DNA of 64,000 nucleotides from Sphaerisporangium corydalis (GCF_025506355.1 NZ_JANZYP010000035.1:23865-87864), one strand, 5' to 3'; positions 29,068 through 38,294 are shown, numbered from the stretch's first letter. Numbers and translations are program-made. Notes: generated by a model not told the origin, from the letters alone.

Positions 29068-29094
29068 GTAACAGGAGAGACCCAACGGTGAAAC
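29068..29094 (+). promoter_or_regulatory. Possible GlnR-type box
   Basis: GTAAC, GACCC and GAAAC occur with exactly 6 nt between each, the 11-bp rhythm of GlnR sites in actinomycetes (GTNAC-n6-GAAAC). The middle half-site is poor and the box overlaps the proposed start codon, so it would fit best if translation starts at ATG 29118. Confidence 0.3.
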
Positions 29095-31259
29095 GGCCTG
29101 AAAGCACCATCGGATCCATGTCGGTCTCACTTTCCCCTCCCGCGCCTGTGATGGCGCCGGTCCATCAGGGGGAGGCGACCCACTGCCCGTACTGCGCCCT
29201 GCAGTGCGGAATGTACGTGAGCGAGGACGCGGGCGGCGCGATCACCATCACCCCCAGGCACGACGTCCCGGCCAACGACGGGGCGCTCTGCCAGAAGGGG
29301 TGGACGGCGGCCGCCCTGCTGACCGGCGGCGCCCGCCTCACCACGCCGCTCGCACGCGCGAGCCGCGCCGGCCCGCTCGTCCCGGTGAGCTGGGACGACG
29401 CCCTGGACCGCGTCGCGGCGGGACTGCGGGCCGTCCAGGACGAGCACGGGCCCGACGCCGCGGCGGTGTTCGGCGGCGGGGGGCTCACCAACGAGAAGGC
29501 GTACCTGCTCGGCAAGTTCGCCCGCGTGGCGCTGCGGACCGGCCAGATCGACTACAACGGCCGGTTCTGCATGTCCTCGGCCGCCGCCGCCGCCAATCGC
29601 GCGTTCGGGATGGACCGTGGCCTGCCGTTCCCGATCACCGACATCGCCGGAGCGGACACGGTCATGATGGCCGGCGGCAACGTCGCCGAGACCATGCCGC
29701 CGTTCCTGCGCCACCTGCGCGGCGCCCTGGTCGTCATCGACCCGAGGCGGACCCGCACCGCCGGCCGCGCCACCCTGCACCTGCAGCCCGCCCCCGGCAC
29801 CGACCTGGCGCTGGCCCTCGGCATGCTGCACATCGCCGTCACCGAGGGGTACGCCGACCAGGACTACATCGCCGCGCGCACCAGCGGGTTCGCCGAGGCG
29901 CGCGCGTCGGTGGCGACGTGGTGGCCCGAACGCGCCGAACGCGTCACCGGCGTGCCGGTGGCCCGGATGCGCGAGGCCGTCCACCTGCTCGGCGACGCGG
30001 GCAAGGCCATGATCATCACCGGCCGGGGCGCCGAGCAGCACGCCAAGGGCGCCGACACGGTGACCGCGTACATCAACCTGGCGCTCGCGCTCGGCCTGCC
30101 GGGGCGGCCGGGCTCGGGCTACGGCTGCCTGACCGGCCAGGGCAACGGCCAGGGCGGCCGCGAGCACGGCCAGAAGGCCGACCAGCTCCCCGGCTACCGC
30201 CGCATCGACGACCCCGCGGCGCGCGCGCACGTCGCCGCCGTCTGGGGGGTCGACCCCGCCGACCTGCCCGGTCCCGGCCGCTCGGCCTACGAGCTGCTGG
30301 ACGCCCTCGGCACCGAAGGCGGGCCGAAGGCGCTGCTGGTGTTCGGCTCCAACCCGGCGGTGTCGGCGCCCCGCGCCGGCCACGTCGCCGGGCGGCTCGC
30401 CGCGCTGGACCTGCTGGTGGTCTGCGACTTCGTGCTCTCGGAGACCGCCGCGATGGCCGACGTCGTGCTGCCCACCACCCAGTGGGCCGAGGAGCACGGC
30501 ACGATGACCAACCTGGAAGGCAGGGTCCTGCTGCGCCGCCAGGCCGTCGCTCCGCCCTCGGGGGTGCGGAGCGACCTGGCGGTCATCAACGGCCTGGCCG
30601 CGCGCCTCGGCCACGCCGACGGCTTCTCCGCCGACCCCGGGACGGTGTTCGACGAGCTGCGCCGGGCCAGCGCAGGAGGGGTGGCCGACTACTCGGGCAT
30701 CACCTACGAGCGGATCGCCGCCGGCCCCGGCCTGTTCTGGCCCGTCCCCGCCGAGGACCACCCCGGCACGCCGCGCCCGTTCCTCGACCGGTTCCCCACC
30801 CCCGACGGGCGCGCCCGGTTCGTCCCCGTCGACCACCGGCCGCCCGCCGAGGACGTCGACGAGGACTACCCGTACTACCTGACCACCGGCCGCGTCCTCG
30901 CGCACTACCAGAGCGGCGCGCAGACCCGCAGGATCGCCGCGCTGAACGAGGCGTCCCCGGGCCCCTACGTCGAGCTCCACCCCGACCTGGCCGAACGCCT
31001 GGAGGTCGTCTCCGGCGACCTGGTCAGGGTGTCCAGCCGCCGGGGGACCACCGAGGCCCCCGCCAGGGTCGGCCCCGCGATCCGCCGCGACACGGTGTTC
31101 ATGCCCTTCCACTGGGCGGGCGCCAACCTGCTCACCAACCCGGCGCTGGACCCGCTGTCGCGGATGCCGGAGTTCAAGGTCTGCGCCGTGCGCGTCGAGC
31201 GCGCCGTCCCGGACGCCGCGCGCGCGGCGGACGCGCGGGCCGATCGGGGGCGGGCGTGA
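29088..31259 (+). CDS. nasA: Assimilatory nitrate reductase, molybdopterin catalytic subunit
   Basis: This reduces nitrate to nitrite at a bis-MGD molybdenum site in the cytoplasm. The N-terminal CPYCALQCGMYV plus a later Cys in LCQKGW binds a [4Fe-4S] cluster. VFGGGGLTNEKAYLLGKFAR and GSGYGCLTGQGNGQGGREHGQ are typical of the assimilatory branch. The molybdopterin dinucleotide-binding C-domain starts near residue 600 (YYLTTGRVLAHYQSG). No Tat signal is seen. Start is uncertain: GTG 29088 has AGGAG about 10 nt upstream, ATG 29118 is also possible. 723 residues, normal. The next gene overlaps by 4 nt. Confidence 0.94.
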   Translation: MKRPESTIGSMSVSLSPPAPVMAPVHQGEATHCPYCALQCGMYVSEDAGGAITITPRHDVPANDGALCQKGWTAAALLTGGARLTTPLARASRAGPLVPVSWDDALDRVAAGLRAVQDEHGPDAAAVFGGGGLTNEKAYLLGKFARVALRTGQIDYNGRFCMSSAAAAANRAFGMDRGLPFPITDIAGADTVMMAGGNVAETMPPFLRHLRGALVVIDPRRTRTAGRATLHLQPAPGTDLALALGMLHIAVTEGYADQDYIAARTSGFAEARASVATWWPERAERVTGVPVARMREAVHLLGDAGKAMIITGRGAEQHAKGADTVTAYINLALALGLPGRPGSGYGCLTGQGNGQGGREHGQKADQLPGYRRIDDPAARAHVAAVWGVDPADLPGPGRSAYELLDALGTEGGPKALLVFGSNPAVSAPRAGHVAGRLAALDLLVVCDFVLSETAAMADVVLPTTQWAEEHGTMTNLEGRVLLRRQAVAPPSGVRSDLAVINGLAARLGHADGFSADPGTVFDELRRASAGGVADYSGITYERIAAGPGLFWPVPAEDHPGTPRPFLDRFPTPDGRARFVPVDHRPPAEDVDEDYPYYLTTGRVLAHYQSGAQTRRIAALNEASPGPYVELHPDLAERLEVVSGDLVRVSSRRGTTEAPARVGPAIRRDTVFMPFHWAGANLLTNPALDPLSRMPEFKVCAVRVERAVPDAARAADARADRGRA

Positions 31260-32653
31260 GGATCGTCATCGTCGGCAACGGCATGGCCGGCTCCCGGCTG
31301 GCCGCCGAGATACGCGCGCGGGACAAGGACGCCAGGGTCACGGTGTTCGGCGCCGAGACCCGCGCCCCCTACAACAGGGTGCTGCTGTCCAACGTGCTCG
31401 CCGGCACCGCGGGCCCCGAACAGGTGTGCCTGCCCACCCCGGCCGAGGGCGTCGACACCCGGCTCGGCGTCACGGTCACCGAAATCGACAGGGCCGCGCG
31501 CACGGTCCGCACCGCCGACGGCGGCGGCGAACCGTACGACGTCCTGGTGCTGGCCACCGGCAGCGAACCGGTCGTGCCCCCGATCCCCGGCGCCACCCGG
31601 GCCATCGCCTTCCGCACCATGGACGACTGCGACCGCATCCTCGGCGCGGCGGCGACCGCCACCACGGCGGTCGTGATCGGCGGCGGCCTGCTCGGCGTCG
31701 AGGCGGCCCGTGGCCTTTCCGGGCGCGGCATGCCGGTCACCCTGCTGCACGTGGCCGGGCACCTGATGGACCGCCAGCTCGACGCCGAGGCCGGCCTGGT
31801 GCTCGGCGAGGCGCTCGCCGGGCTCGGCGTGACCGTCAGGACCGGCGCGCGCGCCGCCGCCGTCCACCCCCACGGGGTGGAGCTGAGCACCGGCGAGGTG
31901 CTCGCCTCGGAACTGGTGGTGCTCGCCTGCGGGGTGCGCCCGGTGACCGGCCTGGCCAGGGACGCCGGCCTCCCGGTCGGCCGCGGGATCATCGTGGACG
32001 ACCGGCTGCGCACCGCCGACCCGGCGATCTACGCCATCGGCGAGTGCGCCCAGCACGACGGCACCGTCTACGGCCTGGTGGCGCCCGCGTGGGAGCAGGC
32101 CGCCGTGGTGGCCGACCTGGTCACCGGCGCCGGCCCCGCCGCCAGATACCGGGGCTCGCGCCTGGTCACCCGGCTCAAGGCCAGGAGCGTCGAGCTGGCC
32201 GCGATGGGGGAGACCCACCTGACCGAGGAGTCCGCGGGCACCGTCGAGGTCGTCCGCTTCACCCACCGGGCCCGTGGCATCTACCGCAAGCTCGTGATCA
32301 GGGACGACCGCCTGGTCGGCGCGATCCTGCTCGGCGAGACCCCGGCGGTGGGGACGCTCACCCACCTCTACGACCGGGGCGGCCCGCTCCCCGTCGACCC
32401 GGCCGGGCTGCTGTTCCCCGGCCAGGACGCCGCGCCGCGCGCCGACAGCCCCGTCCGCATGCCGGACGCCGCCCGGGTGTGCGAGTGCAACAACGTGACC
32501 AAAGGAAGGATCCGCGCCTGCTGGGAGGCGGGCGCCCGCGACACCGAGGCCGTCGTCGCGGCCACCAGGGCCACGACCGGCTGCGGAAGCTGCCGCGACG
32601 CGGTCGAAGGGATCATCGGCTGGCTGTGCCGGCAGGAGGAGGTCCGCGCGTGA
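31256..32653 (+). CDS. FAD-dependent oxidoreductase, nitrate reductase electron-transfer subunit
   Basis: This is a 465-residue flavoprotein of the NirB N-terminal type. VIVGNGMAGSRLAAE binds FAD, VIGGGLLGVEAARGL binds NAD(P)H, and IYAIGECAQHDG is the second FAD segment. After residue 400 a BFD-like [2Fe-2S] domain has CECNNVTKGRIRACW and CGSC. It probably passes electrons from NAD(P)H to the neighbouring nitrate reductase, which is an inference from gene order. GTG 31256 overlaps the stop before it (GTGA), and its own stop overlaps nirB likewise. Confidence 0.9.
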   Translation: MRIVIVGNGMAGSRLAAEIRARDKDARVTVFGAETRAPYNRVLLSNVLAGTAGPEQVCLPTPAEGVDTRLGVTVTEIDRAARTVRTADGGGEPYDVLVLATGSEPVVPPIPGATRAIAFRTMDDCDRILGAAATATTAVVIGGGLLGVEAARGLSGRGMPVTLLHVAGHLMDRQLDAEAGLVLGEALAGLGVTVRTGARAAAVHPHGVELSTGEVLASELVVLACGVRPVTGLARDAGLPVGRGIIVDDRLRTADPAIYAIGECAQHDGTVYGLVAPAWEQAAVVADLVTGAGPAARYRGSRLVTRLKARSVELAAMGETHLTEESAGTVEVVRFTHRARGIYRKLVIRDDRLVGAILLGETPAVGTLTHLYDRGGPLPVDPAGLLFPGQDAAPRADSPVRMPDAARVCECNNVTKGRIRACWEAGARDTEAVVAATRATTGCGSCRDAVEGIIGWLCRQEEVRA

Positions 32654-35088
32654 GGATCGTCGTGGCAGGATACGGGCCGGCGGCCCACCGGTTCGCCGAG
32701 ACGCTGGCCGCGCGGGGGTTCACCGGCGGGCTCACCCTCATCGGGGAGGAACCGAGGAGCGCCTACGACCGGGTGGCCCTGACCTCCTATCTGTCCGGGC
32801 GGCCGGGCACCGGCGCCGAGGACCTCACCTACCCCGTCCCGCCCGCGGTGACCGCCGTGCGGCTGGCCGACCGGGTGACCGCGATCGACAGGGCCCGCCG
32901 CGCGGTGACCACCGCGAGCGGGCACGAGGAGCCGTACGACGTCCTGGTCCTCGCCACCGGGTCGGCGCCGTTCGTCCCCCCGGTGCCCGGCGCGGAGCGG
33001 GCCTTCGTCTACCGCACCATCGAGGACCTGCGGGCCATCCGCGCCGCCTCCGAGCACGCCACGACGGGCGTGGTCGTCGGCGGCGGGCTGCTCGGCCTGG
33101 AGGCCGCCGACGCGCTGCGCGGGCTCGGCCTGGCGACGCACGTCGTCGAGATGGGCGGCTGGCTCATGCCCCGCCAGGTCGACGAGGGCGGCGGCGCGGT
33201 GCTCCGGGGGCACATCGAGCGGCTCGGCCTCACGGTGCACACCGGCACCGGCCTGGACCGGATCGAACCCGGCCGGGTGGTGCTCGCCGACGGCACCGTC
33301 ATCGACGCCGGCGTCGTGGTGCTGTCGGCCGGCGTCCGGCCGAGGGACGAGCTGGCCCGCGCGGCCGGCCTCGACGTCGGCCCGCGCGGCGGCGTCGTCG
33401 TGGACGAGGGGATGCGCACCTCCGACCCGGCCGTCTACGCCGTGGGGGAGTGCGCCCTGGCGGGCGGCATGGTCTACGGGCTCGTCGGGCCCTGCAACAC
33501 CATGGCCGAGGTGGCCGCCGACCGCGTGCTCGGCGGCGCCGCCGCGTTCACCGGCGCCGACCTGTCGGCCAAGCTCAAACTGCTCGGCGTGGACGTGGCC
33601 AGCTTCGGGCAACTGTCCGGCGCGCTGGACGTGACCTACATGGACCCGGTGGCCGGCGTCTACAAGAAGCTGTTCATCAGCGACGACGCCCGCACCCTGC
33701 TGGGCGGCGTCTGCGTCGGCGACGCCGCGCCGTACGCGCTGCTGCGCCCGATGGTCGGCAGCGAGCTGACCGCCCAGCCGAGCGACCTGCTGTTCGCCGG
33801 GGCACAGGGCGCCGGCCCCGACGGCGCGGGCTACCCCGACGACGCGCAGGTGTGCTCCTGCAACAACGTCACCAAGGGAGAGATCCGCTCGGCCATCGCC
33901 GAGCAGGGGCTGACCGACGTCGCGGGCGTGAAGAAGTGCACCCGCGCGGGCGCGAGCTGCGGCAGCTGCGTGCCCGCCCTGGTGTCGATCCTCGCCGCCG
34001 AGGGGGTGGCCACCGGCAAGGCGCTGTGCGAGCACTTCCCCTACAGCAGGCCGGAGCTGTTCGAGATCGTGCGGGTGCGCGGCATCGGGACGTTCTCCCA
34101 GCTCATCGCCGAGCACGGCCAGGGGCGCGGGTGCGAGGTGTGCAAGCCCGCCGTGGCCTCGATCCTGGCCTCGCTGAACGGCGGGCACGTCCTTGAGGGC
34201 GAGCGGGCGGCGCTGCAGGACACCAACGACCACTTCCTCGCCAACATCCAGAAGAACGGCACCTACTCGGTGGTGCCGCGCATCCCCGGCGGCGAGATCA
34301 CCCCCGAGAAGCTCATCGTGATCGGGGAGGTCGCCCGCGACTTCGGCCTCTACACCAAGATCACCGGCGGCCAGCGGATCGACCTGTTCGGGGCGCGGGT
34401 CGAGGAGCTACCGAAGATCTGGAAGCGGCTGGTCGACGCCGGGTTCGAGTCCGGGCACGCCTACGGCAAGGCGCTGCGCACGGTGAAGTCCTGCGTGGGC
34501 TCCACCTGGTGCCGCTACGGCGTCCAGGACTCGGTCGGCATGGCCATCGCCCTGGAACTGCGGTACCGGGGCCTGCGCTCCCCCCACAAGATCAAGTCCG
34601 CGGTGTCGGGGTGCGCCCGCGAGTGCGCCGAGGCCCGCAGCAAGGACTTCGGCATCATCGCCACCGAGAACGGCTGGAACCTGTACGTCGGCGGCAACGG
34701 CGGGTTCAAGCCGCGCCACGCCGACCTGCTGGCCCAGGACCTGTCCGACGACGAGCTGATCCGCGTCATCGACCGGTTCCTGATGTTCTACATCCGCACC
34801 GCCGACCGGCTCCAGCGCACCGCCGCCTGGATCGAGGCCATCGGCCTCGGCCACCTCCGCGAAGTGATCATCGAGGACTCCCTCGGCATCTGCGCCGACC
34901 TCGACGCGGGAATGGAACGACACGTCAACGACTACTTCGACGAGTGGAGCGCCACAATCGCCGACCCCGAGAAACTGCGCCGGTTCGTCAGCTTCGTCAA
35001 CGCGCCGGGCACCCCCGACCCCTCGATCGTCTTCGAGACCGAACGCGACCAGATCAAACCCGTCCTGCTGGAGGTGACCCGCCGATGA
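32650..35088 (+). CDS. nirB: Nitrite reductase (NADH) large subunit NirB
   Basis: This six-electron reductase turns nitrite into ammonium. Its 812 residues are arranged in order: an FAD/NAD(P) module (VVGGGLLGLEAADALRGLG), a BFD-like [2Fe-2S] domain (CSCNNVTKGEIRSAI with CGSC), a second related segment (CEVCKPAVASILAS), the ferredoxin-like half-domain, and the siroheme-[4Fe-4S] domain with CVGSTWCRYG and SGCARECAEA. All four siroheme-cluster Cys are present. It is about 35 residues shorter than E. coli NirB. It is coupled to nirD by ATGA. Confidence 0.96.
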   Translation: MRIVVAGYGPAAHRFAETLAARGFTGGLTLIGEEPRSAYDRVALTSYLSGRPGTGAEDLTYPVPPAVTAVRLADRVTAIDRARRAVTTASGHEEPYDVLVLATGSAPFVPPVPGAERAFVYRTIEDLRAIRAASEHATTGVVVGGGLLGLEAADALRGLGLATHVVEMGGWLMPRQVDEGGGAVLRGHIERLGLTVHTGTGLDRIEPGRVVLADGTVIDAGVVVLSAGVRPRDELARAAGLDVGPRGGVVVDEGMRTSDPAVYAVGECALAGGMVYGLVGPCNTMAEVAADRVLGGAAAFTGADLSAKLKLLGVDVASFGQLSGALDVTYMDPVAGVYKKLFISDDARTLLGGVCVGDAAPYALLRPMVGSELTAQPSDLLFAGAQGAGPDGAGYPDDAQVCSCNNVTKGEIRSAIAEQGLTDVAGVKKCTRAGASCGSCVPALVSILAAEGVATGKALCEHFPYSRPELFEIVRVRGIGTFSQLIAEHGQGRGCEVCKPAVASILASLNGGHVLEGERAALQDTNDHFLANIQKNGTYSVVPRIPGGEITPEKLIVIGEVARDFGLYTKITGGQRIDLFGARVEELPKIWKRLVDAGFESGHAYGKALRTVKSCVGSTWCRYGVQDSVGMAIALELRYRGLRSPHKIKSAVSGCARECAEARSKDFGIIATENGWNLYVGGNGGFKPRHADLLAQDLSDDELIRVIDRFLMFYIRTADRLQRTAAWIEAIGLGHLREVIIEDSLGICADLDAGMERHVNDYFDEWSATIADPEKLRRFVSFVNAPGTPDPSIVFETERDQIKPVLLEVTRR

Positions 35089-35450
35089 CCACGGTACAGA
35101 GCGTTGAGGCGCCCACCGGAGCCGCGCGGAACTGGATCCCGATCTGCGCCCACGCGGACCTGATCCCCGAGCGCGGCGCCGCCGCCCTGGTGCGCGGCCG
35201 CCAGATCGCGGTGTTCCGCGCCTTCGACGGGCACCTGTACGCCGTCGGCAACCGCGACCCCTACAGCGGCGCGTACGTGATCTCGCGCGGCATCGTCGGC
35301 ACCCGCGGCGAGGAGCCGGTCGTGGCCACGCCCATGCACAAGCAGGTCTTCTCCCTGGTCACCGGTGTCTGCCTGGACGATCCGGCGACGGCGGTACCCA
35401 TCTATCCGACCCGTGTCACCAACGGCACCGTGGAGGTGAGCGTGGAATGA
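35085..35450 (+). CDS. nirD: Nitrite reductase (NADH) small subunit NirD
   Basis: This 121-residue Rieske-fold protein completes the NirBD enzyme. The Rieske Cys and His cluster ligands are absent, as is normal for NirD, so it has a structural rather than redox role. The fold is seen in WIPICAHADLIPERGAAALVRGRQIAVFR and PMHKQVFSLVTGVCLDDP. Both ends overlap neighbours by 4 nt. Confidence 0.95.
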   Translation: MTTVQSVEAPTGAARNWIPICAHADLIPERGAAALVRGRQIAVFRAFDGHLYAVGNRDPYSGAYVISRGIVGTRGEEPVVATPMHKQVFSLVTGVCLDDPATAVPIYPTRVTNGTVEVSVE

Positions 35451-36616
35451 CGGCCGCGCTTCTGGACGATCCCCTGACCAGCCCCGAGACGGCGCCCGAC
35501 GCCCTGGCGGGGTTCACCATCGGGGTGACCGCGACCCGCAGGCGCGAGGAGTTCGCGGCCCTGCTGGAACGGAGGGGCGCCCGCGTCGTGCGGGCCCCCG
35601 CGATCCGCCTGGTGCCGCTCCCCGAGGACGCCGACCTGCTGGCGGCCACCCGCGAGTCCCTGGAGGGCCCGGTCCACGACGTCGTGGTCACCACGGGCGT
35701 CGGGTTCCGCGGCTGGATGGCCGCCGCCGAGGGCTGGGGGCTGTCCACCGACCTCGCCGACCACCTCGCGGCGGCGCGGCTGCTCCCCCGGGGACCGAAG
35801 GCCCGGGGCGCGGTGCGCGCCGCCGGGCTGAACGACCACTGGACCCCGCTCACCGAGTCCTGCGAGGAGATCAAGCAGTACCTCCTCGGCCAGGACCTGC
35901 GCGGGCGGCGCATCGTGGTCCAGCTCCACGGCGAGCCGCTGACCGGGTTCGTGGCCGCCCTGCGCGCGGCCGGCGCCACGGTGATCGAGGTGCCGGTCTA
36001 CCGCTGGCTGCCCTACCGCGACACCTCGCCACTGCGCCGCCTGATCACCCAGGCCATCTCGGGGTCGGTGGACGCCGTGGCGTTCACCAGCGCCCCCGCC
36101 GTGCTGGCGATGCTGAACGCCGCCCGCGCGGAGAGCCTGGAGGACACGCTCATCGCCGCCTTCCGCGGGCCGGTGGTGGCGGCCTGCGTCGGGCCGGTCA
36201 CCGCGGCGCCGCTGCTGGCCCAGGGGGTGCCGGTGATCCAGCCCGAGCGCTCCCGCCTCGGCGCCCTGGCCCGCACCCTGGCCCGCCACCTGCCCGAGCA
36301 CAGCGTCACCAGGGTCACCGCAGGCGCCCACGAGCTGGAGATCCGGGGGCACGCGGTCGCCGTCGACGGCGAGCTCAAACCGCTCCCGCCCGCGCCCATG
36401 GCGGTGCTCAAGCGCCTCGCGGAGCGGCCCGGCCACGTCGTGCCCCGCTCCGAACTGCGCGTCGTGCTGCCCGGCGGCCCCTCCAGGGACTCCGCCGAGC
36501 ACGCGGTCGAGATGGCGGTCACCCGCCTGCGCCGCGCGCTCGGGCCCTCGGGCATCGTGGAGACCGTCGTCAAGCGCGGCTACCGGCTGGCCTGCGACCG
36601 GGTGGACGCCCGATGA
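35447..36616 (+). CDS. nnaR: HemD-like protein with C-terminal DNA-binding domain (NnaR-type regulator)
   Basis: This is a 389-residue fusion. Residues about 20-270 resemble uroporphyrinogen-III synthase (FTIGVTATRRREEFAALLERRGARVVRAP; DAVAFTSAPAV). Residues 295-385 form an OmpR-type winged helix (MAVLKRLAERPGHVVPRSELR; VEMAVTRLRRALGPSGIVETVVKRGYRL). Proteins of this design, called NnaR in mycobacteria and Streptomyces, activate nitrate assimilation genes. Whether the first domain makes tetrapyrrole or only senses it is not known. ATGA overlaps occur at both ends. Confidence 0.9.
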   Translation: MTAALLDDPLTSPETAPDALAGFTIGVTATRRREEFAALLERRGARVVRAPAIRLVPLPEDADLLAATRESLEGPVHDVVVTTGVGFRGWMAAAEGWGLSTDLADHLAAARLLPRGPKARGAVRAAGLNDHWTPLTESCEEIKQYLLGQDLRGRRIVVQLHGEPLTGFVAALRAAGATVIEVPVYRWLPYRDTSPLRRLITQAISGSVDAVAFTSAPAVLAMLNAARAESLEDTLIAAFRGPVVAACVGPVTAAPLLAQGVPVIQPERSRLGALARTLARHLPEHSVTRVTAGAHELEIRGHAVAVDGELKPLPPAPMAVLKRLAERPGHVVPRSELRVVLPGGPSRDSAEHAVEMAVTRLRRALGPSGIVETVVKRGYRLACDRVDAR

Positions 36617-36720
36617 CGCGACCGCACGGGCCGGGAGACCGGCAGGCGCGTTCGCGTCGGCCGGTGCGTCTGCATCGGCTGGATCGGCGGGCGCACGCGT
36701 ATCGGCGGGCGCGCCTGTGA
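36613..36720 (+). CDS. Arg-rich 35-residue ORF bridging nnaR and the chelatase gene
   Basis: A 35-codon frame starts with ATG overlapping the nnaR stop (ATGA) and ends with TGA overlapping the next GTG start (GTGA). Twelve residues are Arg. No domain is recognisable, and the ribosome binding site is weak (GGTGGA). Its position turns a 100-nt gap into two 4-nt overlaps, matching all the other junctions of the operon. It may be translated for coupling only, or be a chance frame. Confidence 0.4.
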   Translation: MTRPHGPGDRQARSRRPVRLHRLDRRAHAYRRARL

Positions 36721-37535
36721 GGGGGAACCGCACGGGCGTCCTGGCGAGGAGGGGTCCCGCCGGGAGGCCCGCCGCCGAGGGGGCCGAGGGGACGCTGGTG
36801 CTCGTCGCGCACGGCACGCGCAGCGCGCCCGGCCAGGCCACGCTCGCCACCCTGGCGGACCGGGTGCGCCGCGCCCGCCCCGGCCACCGCGTCGAGCTCG
36901 GCTACCTGGAGATCAGCGCGCCCTCGCTCGCCGGCGTCCTGGCCCGCGTGCCGGGGCCGGTCGTCGTGGTCCCGCTGCTGCTGGCGGGCGGCTACCACGT
37001 CCACGTCGACCTGCCCGCCGTGGTCGCCGGGACCCGGCCGGACGCCCTGGTCGCCGGCCGGCTGGGCCCGCACCCGCTGATCACCTCGGTGCTGGCGCGG
37101 CGGCTGGCGGCGGCCGGCCTGCGCTCCACCGACGCCGTGGTCCTCGGCGCCGCCGGCTCCTCCGACCCCGCGGCCCTGGCCGACGTGCGCGCCGCCGCCC
37201 GGCTGCTGTCGGTGCGGCTGGCGCGCCCGGTCACCGCCGCATTCGCCTCGGCCGGGACCCCGTCGGTGCCCGACGCGCTGGAACGGCTCCGCTCGGGGCC
37301 GGCGCCCCGCGTGGTGGTCGCGTCCTACCTGCTGGCCCCCGGGTTCTTCCAGGACCGGCTGGAGTCGGCCGGTGCCGACCTGGTGAGCGGCCCGCTGGGC
37401 GCCGAGGACGACCTGGCCGCGCTGGCGTGGCACAGGTACGACGAGGCCGCCGCGACGATCGGGCGCGGCGGGCAGGAGGCGGCGCCCCGCCTCGCCAGGG
37501 AACCGCTCAGGACAGCGCGGGCGTCCGGGGGGTGA
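36717..37535 (+). CDS. Sirohydrochlorin chelatase (CbiX/SirB type)
   Basis: This 272-residue protein has two CbiX repeats. It inserts iron into sirohydrochlorin to form siroheme, the cofactor of NirB. LVAHGTRSAPG and GGYHVHVDLP carry the metal-binding His residues in the first half. The second half begins VVLGAAGSSDP, where the matching His is not conserved, as in many fused forms. The first 23 residues are basic low-complexity. Cobalt insertion is the alternative, but the nitrite reductase operon favours iron. Its end overlaps the next minus-strand gene by 29 nt. Confidence 0.88.
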   Translation: MRGNRTGVLARRGPAGRPAAEGAEGTLVLVAHGTRSAPGQATLATLADRVRRARPGHRVELGYLEISAPSLAGVLARVPGPVVVVPLLLAGGYHVHVDLPAVVAGTRPDALVAGRLGPHPLITSVLARRLAAAGLRSTDAVVLGAAGSSDPAALADVRAAARLLSVRLARPVTAAFASAGTPSVPDALERLRSGPAPRVVVASYLLAPGFFQDRLESAGADLVSGPLGAEDDLAALAWHRYDEAAATIGRGGQEAAPRLAREPLRTARASGG

Positions 37536-38133
37536 CCGACTCCAGCCGCAGCTCGCGGACGATCTCCACGGCGCCGTCGTCCCGCGACAGTCCCGCGCCG
37601 GGGCCGGCGAACATCTCGTAGTAGGCGTGCCGGAAGCACCCCGCGAGCAGCAGGCGGGCGCTGGCCTCGGGGGTGACGTCCGGCGCCACCCGCCCAAGGC
37701 CCCGCTCGGCCTGGAGGTACTCGGCCAGGGGGGCGATCTCGGAGGCGGGCCCGAGCCGGGTCTCGCGCAGCGCCTCGCGGAAGCGCACCGTGATCGAGGG
37801 GGAGATGAACGCGGGCATCGCCGCCGCCTGGACCTCGGCGTAGTAGTCGATGCCGGCCCGCGCCACCGGGAGCAGGTTGTCGTTCACCCGCCCCTTGCCC
37901 GCGCGGTTCATCAGCTCGTCGAGCGTGCGCAGCCAGACCGGCAGCCGGTCCTGCAGGAGGGCGAGGAACAACTCGACGGCCTGCGCCGGGGTCGCGCCGC
38001 GCAACTGCGGATACGCCTCCGCCGCAGGGGCGGGCGCGGCGGGGCCTTCCTGTTTCATGAAAACGGCCATTTCGAGAACGCGTCGCCGCGTCTCCTGTGC
38101 TCTCTTGTGCGGGTCAGGATATGGAGTCGCCAT
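37507..38133 (-). CDS. TetR C-terminal-domain-like protein without recognisable HTH
   Basis: This 208-residue protein has the helical ligand-binding part of TetR regulators (about residues 55-195: VELFLALLQDRLPVWLRTL ... ASARLLLAGCFRHAYYEMF). The N-terminus begins like the first TetR helix (KRAQETRRRVLEMAVFMKQEG), but the recognition helix-turn-helix is replaced by a Pro/Ala stretch (PAAPAPAAEAYPQLRG). It may no longer bind DNA or may act as a partner protein. ATG 38133 is used; GTG 38157 is in frame. Palindromes upstream may be its operators. Confidence 0.7.
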   Translation of the reverse strand: MATPYPDPHKRAQETRRRVLEMAVFMKQEGPAAPAPAAEAYPQLRGATPAQAVELFLALLQDRLPVWLRTLDELMNRAGKGRVNDNLLPVARAGIDYYAEVQAAAMPAFISPSITVRFREALRETRLGPASEIAPLAEYLQAERGLGRVAPDVTPEASARLLLAGCFRHAYYEMFAGPGAGLSRDDGAVEIVRELRLESVTPRTPALS

Positions 38134-38294
38134 GGGGGTCCCAAGGTGCGCAGTCACATGTGTAGGTTCAGCACGCGGGCGGCGGCGTTCACGATTTTTG
38201 CGGAGTCGTGTTTCTCTCCGTTATCGAATCGTTGCCGCGCGTGGGGGTGCCGCCCAGGTGCATTGGTGCGGAGTCGCGCAGCGGACAATTATTA

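Noticed and set aside
29204-31255. Extension of the flavoprotein reading frame back through the nitrate reductase gene
   Set aside because: It is an open shadow frame. The real flavoprotein starts at GTG 31256, where the FAD motif follows at once.
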